64,000 nucleotides of DNA, taken from assembly GCA_023614405.1 (NCBI GenBank), contig CM042697.1:305816323-305880322 (forward strand), in the 5' to 3' direction. This document shows, in pieces, positions 1-10,728 of this stretch. The notes under the pieces are model-generated. The model was not told the DNA's origin. It did not search any database and worked only from the letters and a program-made list of their open reading frames with translations. A program made the translations under genes and the position numbers. This DNA is from Avena insularis (taxonomy: Eukaryota > Streptophyta > Magnoliopsida > Poales > Poaceae). The number at the start of each line of letters is the position of its first letter. Within the stretch, counting starts at the first letter, position 1.

Positions 1-53
1 CCACCGGCGGCGCTCGATCCAGCTCCAGTAGCGATCTTCTTTGGCTTGCCCAT
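1..53 (-). CDS. N-terminus of a minus-strand ORF leaving the window
   Basis: Reading leftwards from an ATG at 53, the minus strand begins MGKPKKIATGAGSSAAGG and stays open to the window edge. A purine-rich leader lies upstream, with a TATA-like stretch at 212-218 about 160 bases from the ATG, which looks like a TATA-type promoter plus 5' UTR. The neighbouring sequence to the right is LTR-like and points the other way. By analogy with the antisense gene of the Tat-like element at the other end of this window, it could be the antisense extra ORF of another gypsy element. Only 17 codons are visible, so the product is unknown. Confidence 0.35.
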   Translation of the reverse strand, partial: MGKPKKIATGAGSSAAG

Positions 54-211
54 CTTGCAGTGGCAATGGCTTTGGTGCGAGCGCAAGAATGAAGAGGGGA
101 AAGTATGCAGAATGTTCAGAGCGCAACGAAGGGCAGCGAAGCTTGTGAAAATGGAGGCAATGGAGATGATAAAATCACGAAGGGTAAAAGAAAATCACTG
201 TTTCCCTACGA

Positions 212-218
212 TATATAA
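212..218 (-). promoter_or_regulatory. TATA-like element upstream of the minus-strand ORF
   Basis: The minus strand reads CCTTATATATCGTAGGG here, about 160 bases before the ATG at 53. The core ATATATA is nearly symmetric, so it could also serve the plus strand. Copy B of the surrounding repeat keeps the site at about 9830, with the neighbouring bases changed. Confidence 0.3.
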
Positions 219-1193
219 GGAAGAAGACGATGCACACGAGCCGTTGATTCAGAAGCCCTAGCGCGCACCTCATATCTAACCATACACGTGTCAGCACTAC
301 ACCGAACCGTCGCTAGCACGCCGTCCACTACGCACATAAACCGATGAGATGCCATAATTTTTGCCACGTCTACACGTGACTAGTCAACTTAAAGTCAGGC
401 GGTAGGGCCCACGATCGTTTCGTTGCATCATCTCTACTGCCACAAAAGGTTGAGATCACCAATCGTCAGCACTGACATCATCAAGGCAAAGCCAGCAATG
501 GCTCAAAGTTTTCGGCTGATCAATCAAGTACTTACTCGAATCTATGATTCGAGAAACTACTTGGGGGTTACTCCTATCAGGAGCGCTGGCCGCGCACCTG
601 AGAAATGACTAAGGTAACTATGCCTCGAAATTATCTTCGAGTCCTATGTCGAGTCTGCGACTCCACTTACACTGAAAACCACTAAATTTAAGTCTCTGCT
701 CAAGTCTACGACTCGAGAAGATAATCGGGGGCTACTACCATAGGGAGCGCTGATCGTGCACCCTATGAATTCTTCGACTACGATCCTTCGGGTGAAAAAC
801 TACCAAATATTTTTGGCAACTTTGCCCAAACCAATGCTAAGTGAGAAGCAGTCTCCTTAGCCACCCGAAACACCTCCACGGTGATAAAACTTTGGATGCT
901 TTATAGGTGGCACAAAGATAAGCCCTACAGATATCATCTGATGGCCTGGTAACACACCTGACAACGTTCTGCCAGTAAACTTCCGTGTCAACATGCACGA
1001 TGAAAATCCTGACGGACGCGTTGGGTACATCACTTAAACTAGGATTCGGCTCCTGTAAAACCACAACATATTGAGTCAAATCACACCAGCAGTCGTTCCG
1101 AATTCGCATCAAAGCAGGTTCAACTACATAGCACCCGAAAGATTGAAGAGTCTCTAGACAAATCTACGATTCGACTGAACACTCAGGGGCTAC

Positions 1194-1653
1194 AGACATG
1201 GATATACCCCACTGGTACACGACATTGGTATACCTGGTCCCGTCCAAGGAAGGCCCACGTCAAGATACGCGGTCATGAAGACTTCGGGTGGCCCAAGCCC
1301 ATGACGTATTCGACTCCTTGGAGGACAAGTCTAGATTAGATAGAATTTCAAAGGGTACCAACCCTAATCTGTAACCGACTCGACCTAAGCCTAGGACCTG
1401 CCTATCTATATAAAGGCCAGGATGGTACGGCGAGAAGGATCTCTTCCACCACCACATATGCACCTCACGCTAGATTGCATCTACACACCCCTGTAACTTT
1501 CGGTTCTGCCGTAATTAAGAGTAGACAAGTAGGAGTAGGGTTTTCCCTCTGGGAGCTTGAACCTGGGTAAATCTCATGTCCCGTGTTGCTTGTCTATTAA
1601 CCGTTCCGTGACTTCCAGCATTCCCATATTCTACAAAACCCAAGTCCATAACA
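1194..1653 (+). mobile_element. LTR-like block in copy A (probable gypsy 3' LTR)
   Basis: A polypurine-like stretch (ACTCAGGGGCTAC, about 1180-1192) is followed by a block containing a TATA box (CTATATAAAGG, 1405-1415), a leader and the CCCTCTGGGAGCTTGAACCTGGGTAAA type of sequence seen in grass gypsy LTRs. It ends near CCATAACA. In copy B the left edge reads TGACATGG, which gives the expected TG start; copy A has a degenerate AG there. SINA-like sequence follows directly. No target-site duplication could be established, so both boundaries are inferred. Confidence 0.45.
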
Positions 1654-1718
1654 ATGGGCATTGACGAAATCAACCCTCGTCAACCAGTGCCATTCGGCTA
1701 GCTACATGCTCCAAAGAG

Positions 1719-2381
1719 TTGCGCCGCCAAGTTGCTGGAGAAAAAGGTAGCAGATGCCCCAACAACGGCTGTGGGATATTGTTATCCTTCCACGACTTCA
1801 TCAACCACAAGATGGCGTGCCCGCACGGCCCGTGCAACTGCCCTGAGTCTGGCTGCGAGTTCGCAGCCCCGCCCACAATGCTCCTCTCCCACCTCGAAAA
1901 ATCCCACTCGATGGAAGTGCATAGTTTCCACTACGGCGTGGAACACAGGTACATCTCTTAGCCTTTGCTGTCACCTGGCTCACGGAGACTAGAGACCATC
2001 GTATCCTGGGATGATGGTACGGTGTTCACCGTGCGATTTGACATGCTCCACTATGGCCTCGCCGTATCCGTCCAGTGCGTCAGGTCGGCGGTGTGAAAGT
2101 TTCCGCGGTACATGGTGGAGTTGCACTTGTATAAACATTCAATGAAGGGAGGGGACATGGAGGAGTTCGCCGAAGATAGCCTGTTTTTTGAGCCGAAGAG
2201 CAGCGTGTCACCGGCTGCCCTCAGGATGACTAAAGATTTTTGGAATTTTCTGATAAATAAACATGATAGATTCATCCTAGATTACTCATTCTTCATCCAC
2301 AAGGTGGTAGATGACATATGTGACTGTCTTGATTCTAATGATGATCTGCCATTCAAATTTGGGATTAAATATGGATATTGA
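1719..2381 (+). pseudogene. SINA-like (seven in absentia) zinc-finger pseudogene, copy A
   Basis: One reading frame of 221 codons carries the SINA zinc-finger signature: a CPNNGC knuckle, an H-x3-C (NHKMAC), then the diagnostic CPHGPCNCPESGCEF with LLSHLEKSH. SINA proteins are E3 ubiquitin ligases with an N-terminal RING, two zinc fingers and a TRAF-like fold. No RING is visible here. The frame is broken by TAG at 1959-1961 (copy B has CAG) and TGA at 2094-2096 (copy B has TGC). The downstream part (WNFLINKHDRF..) is shared with copy B but diverges from usual SINA tails. It is a decayed fragment of a plant SINA-like gene. Confidence 0.75.
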
Positions 2382-2389
2382 TTCTATTC

Positions 2390-3110
2390 GAAGGGTTTTA
2401 ATGTGTCCAGAATATGGATTTTGGCTGTAAATTAGTATAGTATAGTACTATTGTACTAGTTCTTGTACTTGGGAGTATATTTTTTATAGTTCTTCTTATG
2501 CTATTGTATTTTGCAGTATGTACTGGTAGTACTTGTTTGAATCAAATCTCTGGAGATGATCTAACATTTCCTTTCAAACATGGATTTGTACTGGGAGCTA
2601 ACACTACTTGCTTAGATAGGGTAGCTTTTCATTTGAAACAATGTCCTTGCACATGTACTCGGTAGGTACTCCCTCCATTTCAAAATAGATTCAAAGGATT
2701 TATGGAACACATGAATAGGAAAAATACAGGAATAGAATGGCATGCCACTTGAAATCCTATATGATTAAAAACTATAGGGATCAGTAAAATTAGTTATTTA
2801 ATTGCACCGTAGGAGGTAAGGGCCTATTTGATTCGTAGGATAGGAAAAACATAGGAATAGGAAAAGTGTAGGATTAGAATGTCATGTCCAGTTGAACCCT
2901 ATAGGATTTGGAGCCTAGAGGATTTTTTTGAATGTTTAAGATGTTTTAGCTTTTGCGAAACGAGTGTATCTAGACTCCTTTTAGTGTGTAGTTCGGAGTG
3001 AGCCCATATACACTTCACAAAAGCTAAACCATCTTATACACTTCACAAAAGCTAAACCAGCAATTTAGTATGCCGATTCTTACTTCCTTTAGTAACTCCA
3101 GGTATTGGCA
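2390..3110. other. AT-rich 3' flank of SINA copy A with MITE-like remnants
   Basis: No gene seen. The stretch repeats the SINA 3' flank found at 14210-15000 and again, degenerate, at about 15414-15610. It includes a GTACTCCCTCC motif near 2668, like a Stowaway terminus. A GGGCCTATTTGATTC motif near 2820 resembles the ends of some plant MITEs. Neither has a convincing partner terminus, so these are called remnants only. Confidence 0.4.
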
Positions 3111-3115
3111 CCGCG

Positions 3116-6100
3116 TGTAACATCCCAAAAATCATGAATTGTAAAAGTATGCATTGCATTCATATTGTCATAGCATTTAGGGTTGGCACAAAAAATTTCA
3201 AAGTTTAAAATCAAACAAACCATTTATATGCCACTTTACTATTCAAATGAGGCATGGTTTTTCTCTTATTTTCAAAGGACCAAAGTGTGTTTGTGTAAAC
3301 AGTAGGATTTGACACACTTTTGAGTGCAAGGATCACACTACAAAAATATAGAAGAGATTTGAATTCAAACAAGTTTGAAAAGGGTTTTGAAAACTATTCC
3401 TGAAAAATCAAACAGAAAAAGAAAAGGCTAAAAGAAAAATAAAACAGGCGCCAGCCTTTCGGCCCAGCACCATATCCAGCCCAACAGCCCACCCGGCTGT
3501 TTCCCCCTCCCCCTCTCTCTCTCACCCGCGCCCACCTTACCCCGCATCCACTGCCACTTGGCCCAGGCCAGCTCAGCTCCTTCTTCCCCAAATCACGTGT
3601 GATGACCACGCCATCGTTGCCTGTTACCTAGACGAATCAATTCGATTTAATTCCTTTGATTCAAGTAGTAATTCACCCAGCCCTCACCTGCTACTTAATC
3701 CCCACACCGCCACGGCCATTTCCCCTTAACTCCCCTCGTCAGAACGCCACCAGGGTGCTCGCATTTGAGCTCGAAACTCCGCTGCCCGACGAACTCCGGT
3801 GAGGTATTCCGACGAGCACCGTCCACCCCGTCCCCTCCCGTTCATGCTGTCATGCTTCCCTTGTCCTTGCGCATCTTACGGTGTCTTTGGTTCGCTCTGT
3901 ATTTCCCTAGGTCGTCGGCTTCGTCAAGCACCATGAGCACCCGAGGCCGTCCTTGTCTTCGGCGAGCAATCCCGGTAAGATACGACCGCCCCTTGATCTC
4001 TGAACCAAGCCAACTTTTTCGCCTGAATCTTGTGCATGTACTGATAAATTTTGTTTGTACTGGGGAGATCTAGCTCATTGGCTCCGTTGCCGTTTGCAAC
4101 TACCCGACGCCAGCAGCTACTCCGACGAGCTCCCGCGGCCGCAGCAGCTCATCTGTGTGCGAACCAAGGCCACGTTGAGCTTCCTCGCGACCTTCCGACG
4201 CTGGTAAGCATCACCACCACCCCCAGCCCCCTCTGGAATCGCCGGAGCATCGCCGCCAGTAGCGCCTCTGCCGCAATAGCCACGCGCGTCGCCCGTCTTT
4301 GGTCGCGTGCGTTAGAGCCATTAGATCTAGATCTGACGGTGTGGATAGATTCACTTAATGAATCGGTATCGCCAGATCTGAGCCACATGTTCTGACTTAA
4401 ATCCGACGGCCCATGTTGATCGATCCGCGTGAAGCTGTACGGGCCAATCAGAAGCGCCCACGTGTCTAGATTTTAGATTTAAAACCTGTTTTTGAATCTA
4501 TTAGGAATTTAAACTTGTAAAATTCATATCTTTTGTTCTGTTTATCCAAAAAATGCAAATAATATACCATTGGATTCAGAAAATTGAGCTCTACATTACT
4601 GTCGGCTTAAATTTTAATTTTTATTCAGGAAAAATAGGATTATTTGCAGAACACTTTGTAGGCCTATTTTGACTATATAAAATGTTTATAAAATGTTTTT
4701 AAAGAAAATTTGAGTTTTTTTAGACTTTAGATAGACCACTTTGTGTTTAGTACTGTTTAGTTTGACTTTATTAGTATAGAAAAGTCATTTCATTGCATTT
4801 GCATGCATTCATATTATTTTTTCTTGAATATTTGAATGTGAATTGGGTGTTATCATTTTATGTGTAGATTGTGAGTGTGAGGATTGTTGATACTCCCCAA
4901 ACTACCAAGGCAAGTGGTGCTTCATGTATTTTGTCCTATTATTTTGACTATGCACTAGTGATATTTTGAATAGGGCTTGCATGGAATTTTTGCTAAGTAT
5001 ATATATGATATGCCTTGGGAAATCCTAGTAGCTGTAGTCTTGGTAGAATTTTCTCTAAGTTAAGATACTTGTTATGTTATCATGCTTAGCCTAGCTAGTA
5101 GAAAACAAGGGTGGAATATATTCATGCTATGGAAATTTTGCTAAGTCTTTGACTTGTGTTTTGCTTGATAAAACAACTAAGTGAATGAATCACCTAGGTG
5201 GAATGGTATGATGGTTTATGTTGAGTGGTTACACAAGGCCCATGTCTATGGTTTACCTTGTGTATCTCACTTGTGGAAAGCCACCCAAGAACAAAGAGAT
5301 TTGAGATATTTAGTGTTGAGAAGCTTCTAGTGCAACCACATGGCATATGGGCTCTGCCTTGATCATATAGATTACAATAACTTAGCCAGATGGACAGTTG
5401 GTGGTAGGGTGATAGGATGGAACGCGTCCATGGTGGTCTAAGGGAAGGCTTCTAAAAGGTCTCGTCTCGATGCATGTCGAGTCTTGTGGGGAAAGTGCAC
5501 CATCTCTCGAGAGGGTAAAACCTAAGTACTTAGCCATGTCCCCAGCAACGGACAATTTGAGCATCAAAGACATTGAAGTTATGAAGGATCTCATCATCTC
5601 AATTTATAAGTTAAAAACTTGTGGTTGAATAAGGGTAAAGGTCCACCAATGTCTATTGGTGGTTCCTTGGGAGTTTTGACAAACAAAAACTTAGTGTTTT
5701 CAACTGATAGGAAAAACCCTATTTTGAGCAAAGCAAGCCTAAGCCACACTTAGCCAAATTCATATAGATGTTAAATACTACAATTCTACTATGGTATCAC
5801 TTGCCAATACAATTCCAAATGTATTGATCCACTGTGTCTATAACTTATGATGTTGCTGGTTACTCTGATAAGGATCAGGGTTATGAGTCTACACTCAACA
5901 TGCTTGCCTGTGGCATATGAAGATGAAGACTTTACTTTATTTACATATGTTACAAACTCTTGTACTAGTCTTTGGCTAATGAGTTGTAAAAGACAATGTT
6001 ATCTCTGGAATGATGATGTAATAACGACCTTTATATCTATGTACTTCATCTTAAACTGTGGATCCTAGCATTTGATCCAGGGACTAGCATTGCAATCACA

Positions 6101-6133
6101 GGGACCTTTACCTTATAAAGGTCGGGTCTTACA
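3116..6133 (+). mobile_element. 5' LTR of a large LTR retrotransposon
   Basis: The block begins TGTAACATCCC and ends GGTCGGGTCTTACA, typical TG...CA LTR ends. It is followed two bases later by TGGTATCAGA, the initiator-tRNA-Met type primer-binding site. The left target is defined by copy B, which continues uninterrupted across the insertion point (CCGCG at 3111-3115). At 3018 bp the LTR is long. No matching 3' LTR or second CCGCG duplication is present before copy B starts, so the element is 3'-truncated. Several short GC-rich open stretches inside are not convincing genes. Confidence 0.8.
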
Positions 6134-6135
6134 GA

Positions 6136-6153
6136 TGGTATCAGAACACTGTG
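6136..6153 (+). other. Primer-binding site (tRNA-Met type)
   Basis: TGGTATCAGAACACTGT starts two bases after the LTR end. It matches the start of the plant initiator methionine tRNA complement, the standard minus-strand primer site for many copia and gypsy elements. Confidence 0.75.
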
Positions 6154-6290
6154 TTGCCTGCAGGATTATGACCAGAGTTGGATTAGACTAAGGAAACCAC
6201 TAAGGAAAAATGCAACTCTTTGCAAATTCCACATTTGTCATTTTCTTCTCGTAAACCTCTTCTAATCTTCTTTCTCATCTCAATTTGTAG

Positions 6291-6725
6291 ATGTCCACCA
6301 TCAATGAAGCCGTCAAGAAGGGACCACTCATGACCATGACTTTAGAATGTGAGACGGAGTTTCCCAAAGCACTCAAAAACCTTATGGTTAGCTTGGGGAT
6401 ACATGGTGAGGCCATGTACAAGGGATTTCCAGTGATGGATGAAGGAGAAGAATATTGGTGGGTGCAACTTCACTTCTACAAAAACAAGGGAGACAACCAC
6501 AAAGAGTCGGGATTCTACATGGGCACCAACTCAGAAATGTACACGACATTATTTGACTCTGTAAGAAATGCAGCTTGGAATGCTATCAAGGAGCCTGGTG
6601 AAAGACTCAAGTGTAGAATGCTCAACACTCAAAATGACCTTAGTGAGGAGAAGAAGTATACCCAAGACTTAGATACCGCCATAAAAAATCTAAGGGAAGA
6701 TATCATAGACTTAGCATATGAGTGA
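6291..6725 (+). CDS. Retrotransposon internal ORF of unknown function (144 aa)
   Basis: An intact 144-codon frame starts 138 bases after the PBS with ATGTCCACC. The protein (MSTINEAVKKGPLMTMTLEC...) has aromatic-rich motifs such as EEYWWVQLHFY and ends in a charged, probably helical tail (SEEKKYTQDLDTAIKNLRED). I see no gag zinc knuckle, protease, RT or integrase motif. Its position suggests a gag-like or accessory product of a non-autonomous element. A second ORF follows after about 220 bases. The family is not recognised. Confidence 0.5.
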   Translation: MSTINEAVKKGPLMTMTLECETEFPKALKNLMVSLGIHGEAMYKGFPVMDEGEEYWWVQLHFYKNKGDNHKESGFYMGTNSEMYTTLFDSVRNAAWNAIKEPGERLKCRMLNTQNDLSEEKKYTQDLDTAIKNLREDIIDLAYE

Positions 6726-6942
6726 GAATTGGGACGTATTCCAATAGTTGGACCACCACGCTCGTTGTTTTCTCGCAAAAAATTGTCTAAGTTATGTTTG
6801 AGCCTTAGTGATTGTAATGGATTTTTTGTATGCCATGAATTGTAAGTGTTATTGTTGAATGTATGCTAGATTCTTGTTTCACTATCATGTGTTTTTCTTT
6901 CTATTTGCATTGTTTCTAATTTTTCTCTATCTTATGCAATAG

Positions 6943-9683
6943 ATGCCTAGCATTGTTATCAGCACTACCGAGGAGTTCAAGGGAACTCATTTTGGTTCTA
7001 GTCTTGTGGAGCTCACTAGTGTGCTCAACCTACCACTTCCTAGTATTAAGGCACTTCAAATCACCAACTTTGAGAGAAAGGACCTTTGGGGCTTTAGAGT
7101 CTCACAGCTGGGGCGCCAGACGGAGCCACTCACAGAGGAGATCACCTTCAAGCTGATGCATGATGACAAGGAGAAGGGACTAGATGTGGTCATGCAGGAG
7201 TGTAAGGGTTCGTAGCATGGAAAATAAAAAAATTCTACCGCATGCACACAAACAAGCCAAGATCTATCTACTAGATTGTAGCAACAAGTCGATAGAGAAA
7301 CTCACCCTCGAAGATTCCAAAGCGGTTAACGAGAGCAGATTCTCGTGGGTGATGTAGTCGTACACTTGCCGATCTCAAGATCGCGTAGACGATCCTTCCG
7401 GCGCTGTGTTTCGGCAGCGCTTCCGTAGTCGGTCACACGTTCGGTACTCGATGAAGACCTTCCTCTCCCTTGTTCCAGCAGGCAATGGAGGTTGTAGCAC
7501 TCTTGTCGTGATTCCGGCAGCACGACGGCGTGGTGTCGGAAGTATAGGGGAGATCTCGCAGGGCTTCGCCTTAAGCCGGAGCGAGTATGGTGGAGTCAGA
7601 GGCCTTGGTGATCTAGGGTTTAGAGGGCACCAAGGGGAGAGGTGTGGCCGGCGGCTAGGGTTTGGGATACCCCAACTCGGCAACTTGAAAGGAGATCCGT
7701 AGGTGGTGGCGGCAACAACACTTGGTGGTGGTGGTGGCGCCATAGGCTAGGGTTTTGGGGTGTAGGGAGAGGGGGCGCCCTACCCCTCCTTATATAGGAG
7801 GGGAGAGGCGGTTTGGGGAGGAGGGAGTCCTCCTCCAACTCCTCCTCATGGCCGACGGGTGGGAGGGAGTGGGACTTCCTCCCCAAGTAGGTTTCCTACT
7901 CTCCCTCCACCAAGCAAACTTGAGATTTGACTTTTTCAAAATGGCGTTTGACTTTCAAACTTCGATTTGATTTCTTCTCTTTATTTTGCCCAGACAAGTG
8001 ACCTAGTACATGATGCAACCATTCCACATTGTCATGACACATCCATGTACCCATCCCCTCCGGAGTGCCGGACCTTCCAGACCCTTCTAGAACATTCCTT
8101 GTGAAAACACCGGAATCATTCTCGAACTCCGAAAGAGGACTTTCCTTATATGAATCTTATTCTCCGGACCATTCTGGATCTCCTCGTGATATCCCGGATC
8201 CCATCTGATACTCCGAACAACATTCAGTCTCTTACTCATCATTCCATAACTACTCAACAACATCGAATCCTTAAGTGTGTTTCCCTACGGTTCGTGAATT
8301 ATGCGGACATGACCGAGACACTTCTCCGATCAATAACCAATAGAGGAATCTGGAAATTCATATGGCTCCCACATATTTCTAGGATTAATTTGTGATCGAA
8401 TGAACCACTTACATACGATACCAATTTCCCTTTGTCTCACGATAGTTTACTTATCCGAGGTTTTGATCGTCGGTATCTCTGCATACCTAGTTCAACCTCG
8501 TTACCGAATAGTACTCTTTTCTTGTTCCCGTGATATGTGATCCCTTGTGAGCCAGTCACATCCTTTCAAGCTAATTGGATGACATTCCACCGAGAGGGCC
8601 TAGAGTATATCTATCCGTCATATGGATGGACAAATCCCACTCTTGATCCATGTGCCTCAACCCATACTTTCCGAACACTCAATGCCACCTTTATAGCCAC
8701 CCAGTTACAGTGTGGTGTTTGATGTCCTCAAAGCATCCTTCCGATGATGGTGATTAACATGATCTCATGGTCGAAGGAATTAGGTTACTATGTATCAGAA
8801 AGCTTATAGCAAATGAACTATATTAAATGACTTGATGTTTATGCTACGCTTAATTATAGGAGTATGTACATCACATCATTCTCCTAATGATATGACCCTG
8901 TTGTTAATAACATCTCTATGTTCATGATCAGGAAACCATGATCATATATTAACCAACAAGCTAGTTTAACAAGAGGCTTTACTAGGGACTCTTTTATGTT
9001 TACAAATCACACAAGTATTAATGTTTCCGGTTAATACAATTATAGCATCGTATGTAAACATTTATCATAAGTATGAAGATATGATAATAACCACTTTATT
9101 ATTGCCTCTTGGCCATATCTCCAACAAGGAGTTACTTGGACGCCTCTGCGGATGACACTCCACCGAGCTCCAGGGCCTCTACTTTCACCCGTTCGGGAGA
9201 CGTGACGAGCAAGGTGAGGCTGTAGTGTATGATGACGCTACTAGAGAGACGATTGATCTTGTACGTCTCTACCTCCAGGACTTAGAGAATCTCATTAGAC
9301 ACCTCGACACGGATAGGACCAACGTCATGCTTAGCAATGACGAGCTCCAGGTTCAGTTGAGGGAGAAGGACAAGCTCTTCGCGGAGCAAGACGAGATCGT
9401 CAAGGAGATGGATGCCAGATTCGAGATCTAGGACAAGAAGTTCAAGAATTAGGAGAAGAGAGTTTAGGACAGAAACAAGAAGATCAAGGACATGAGGGCC
9501 GAGATAGAGGCCAAGGACTTTGAGTTAGAGACTCAGCAGGGAGTGATAGAGAGGCTTCGCTCACAGAAGAGAGCCCTTCACGTGAAGATTGAGGCCTTGA
9601 CCACCAGCGTGGAGGAGTACAAGTATGCTATGGAGACAGCCGGACTTACTCTTGTAGACGTGGAGGTCGACATGGAGGAGTAG
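6943..9683 (+). pseudogene. Second internal ORF of the same element, interrupted by a solo LTR
   Basis: The frame from ATG 6943 (MPSIVISTTEEF..) is open to 7200, where a copia LTR is inserted (7201-9126, TSD AGGAG). Skipping the insertion and one TSD copy, the same frame resumes at 9132 and runs to 9683. That part meets TGA at 9153-9155 and three TAG codons at about 9429-9467, all plausible C-to-T changes of CGA or CAG codons. The distal part is strongly charged and heptad-like (LQVQLREKDKLFAEQDEIVKEM), predicting a long coiled coil. No enzymatic motif is seen. It is probably a structural or accessory protein of the truncated retrotransposon; the interrupted-frame model is inferred from the TSD. 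Confidence 0.6.
7201..9126 (-). mobile_element. Solo LTR of a copia element (Angela/BARE/WIS-like), inverted
   Basis: On the minus strand it starts TGTTGGAGATATGGCC, continues with AAGAGGCAATAATAAAGTGG and ends CCCTTACA. The start closely resembles the conserved beginning of Triticeae Angela/BARE/WIS copia LTRs. It is flanked by a perfect 5-bp duplication, AGGAG at 7196-7200 and 9127-9131. Length (1926 bp) suits a single LTR, and there is no internal coding region, so it is a solo LTR formed by LTR-LTR recombination. Confidence 0.85.
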
Positions 9684-10728
9684 AGTTGATTATTCAGCTA
9701 TCTATTTATCTATCACCCTTTGGTTTACTGTGTTGAAATGATCATCCAACATGTGGATGGCTTGCTATTATGTTTACCCACTGTAAACGAAATGATGAAG
9801 GGTAAAAGAAAATCACTGTTTACCTATGGTATATAAGGAAGAAGATGATGCACACGAGCCATTGATTCAGAAGCCCTAGGGCGCACGTCATATCTAACCA
9901 TACACGTGCCAGCACTACACCAAATCATCGCTAGCACGCCATCCACTATGCACGGAAACTGAGGAGACCCATAATTTTTGCCACGTCTACACGTGATTAG
10001 CCAACTTCAAGTTAGGCGGTAGGGCCCACGATCGTCTCGTTGCATCATATCTGCTGCCGCAGATGGTTGAGATCACCAATCGTCAGCACTGACGTCATCA
10101 AGGTAAAGCCAGCTATGGCTCGAAGTTTTCGGCTGATCAGTCAAGTACTTACTCAAATCTACGATTCGAGAAACTACTGGGGGGATACTCCTATCAGGAG
10201 CGCCGGTCGTGCACCTAAGAAATGACTAAGGTAACTACACCTCGAAATTATCTTCGAGTCCTACATCGAGTCTGCGACTCCACTATGGACTCAAGGGCTA
10301 GTCCCATAGGGAGCGTTGGTTGAGCATCCAAAATTTTTTTCCTTCGGACTTACACTGAAAACGACTAAATTTAAGCCCTACAGATATCATCTGATGGCCT
10401 GGTAACGCACTTGACCGTGCTCTGCCAGTAAACTTCCATGTCAATAGGCACGATGAAAATCCTGACGGATGATTGGGTACATCACTTAAAATCACTAGGA
10501 TTTGGCTCTTGTAAGACCACAACGGCTTGAGTTGAATCACACCAGCAATCGTTCCAAATTCGAGTCCGGGGACTTGAGTTTGATGAAGATCGTGTTGTTT
10601 TGTCCTATGATAGTTAACTGGCCCTAATCTGTCAGGAGAGCCAGGAACACGCATCGAAAATCCCTATGAACTAAACATTTCTCCTTCCAAAGCAGGTTCA
10701 ACTACATAGCACCCGAAAGATTGAAGAG

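Larger units (their letters stand above)
180..3115 (+). repeat. Direct segmental repeat, copy A (LTR-like block + SINA-like gene + 3' flank)
   Basis: From AAGGGTAAAAGAAAATCACT onward this segment matches copy B (9797-15045) nearly continuously: LTR-like block, SINA-like pseudogene, AT-rich 3' flank. The match ends at GGCACCGCG, where copy A is interrupted by the LTR starting at 3116. Copy B shows the uninterrupted continuation (GCACCGCGATCATGG). Relative to B, copy A lacks the 2.24-kb insertion of 10729-12970 and about 110 bases near 3050. It has extra sequence around 660-830. Many scattered differences suggest an old duplication. Confidence 0.85.

Noticed and set aside
2660..2940. Possible complete MITE in the SINA 3' flank
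   Set aside because: A CTCCCTCC start is present but no matching terminal inverted repeat or TA duplication could be paired.
3394..4395. Several overlapping GC-rich open frames in the long LTR
   Set aside because: They lie within U3/R of an LTR, have skewed compositions and no recognisable domain.
7375..7970. Open frames on both strands in the copia LTR
   Set aside because: They are within the inverted solo LTR; Angela-type LTRs are non-coding leaders.
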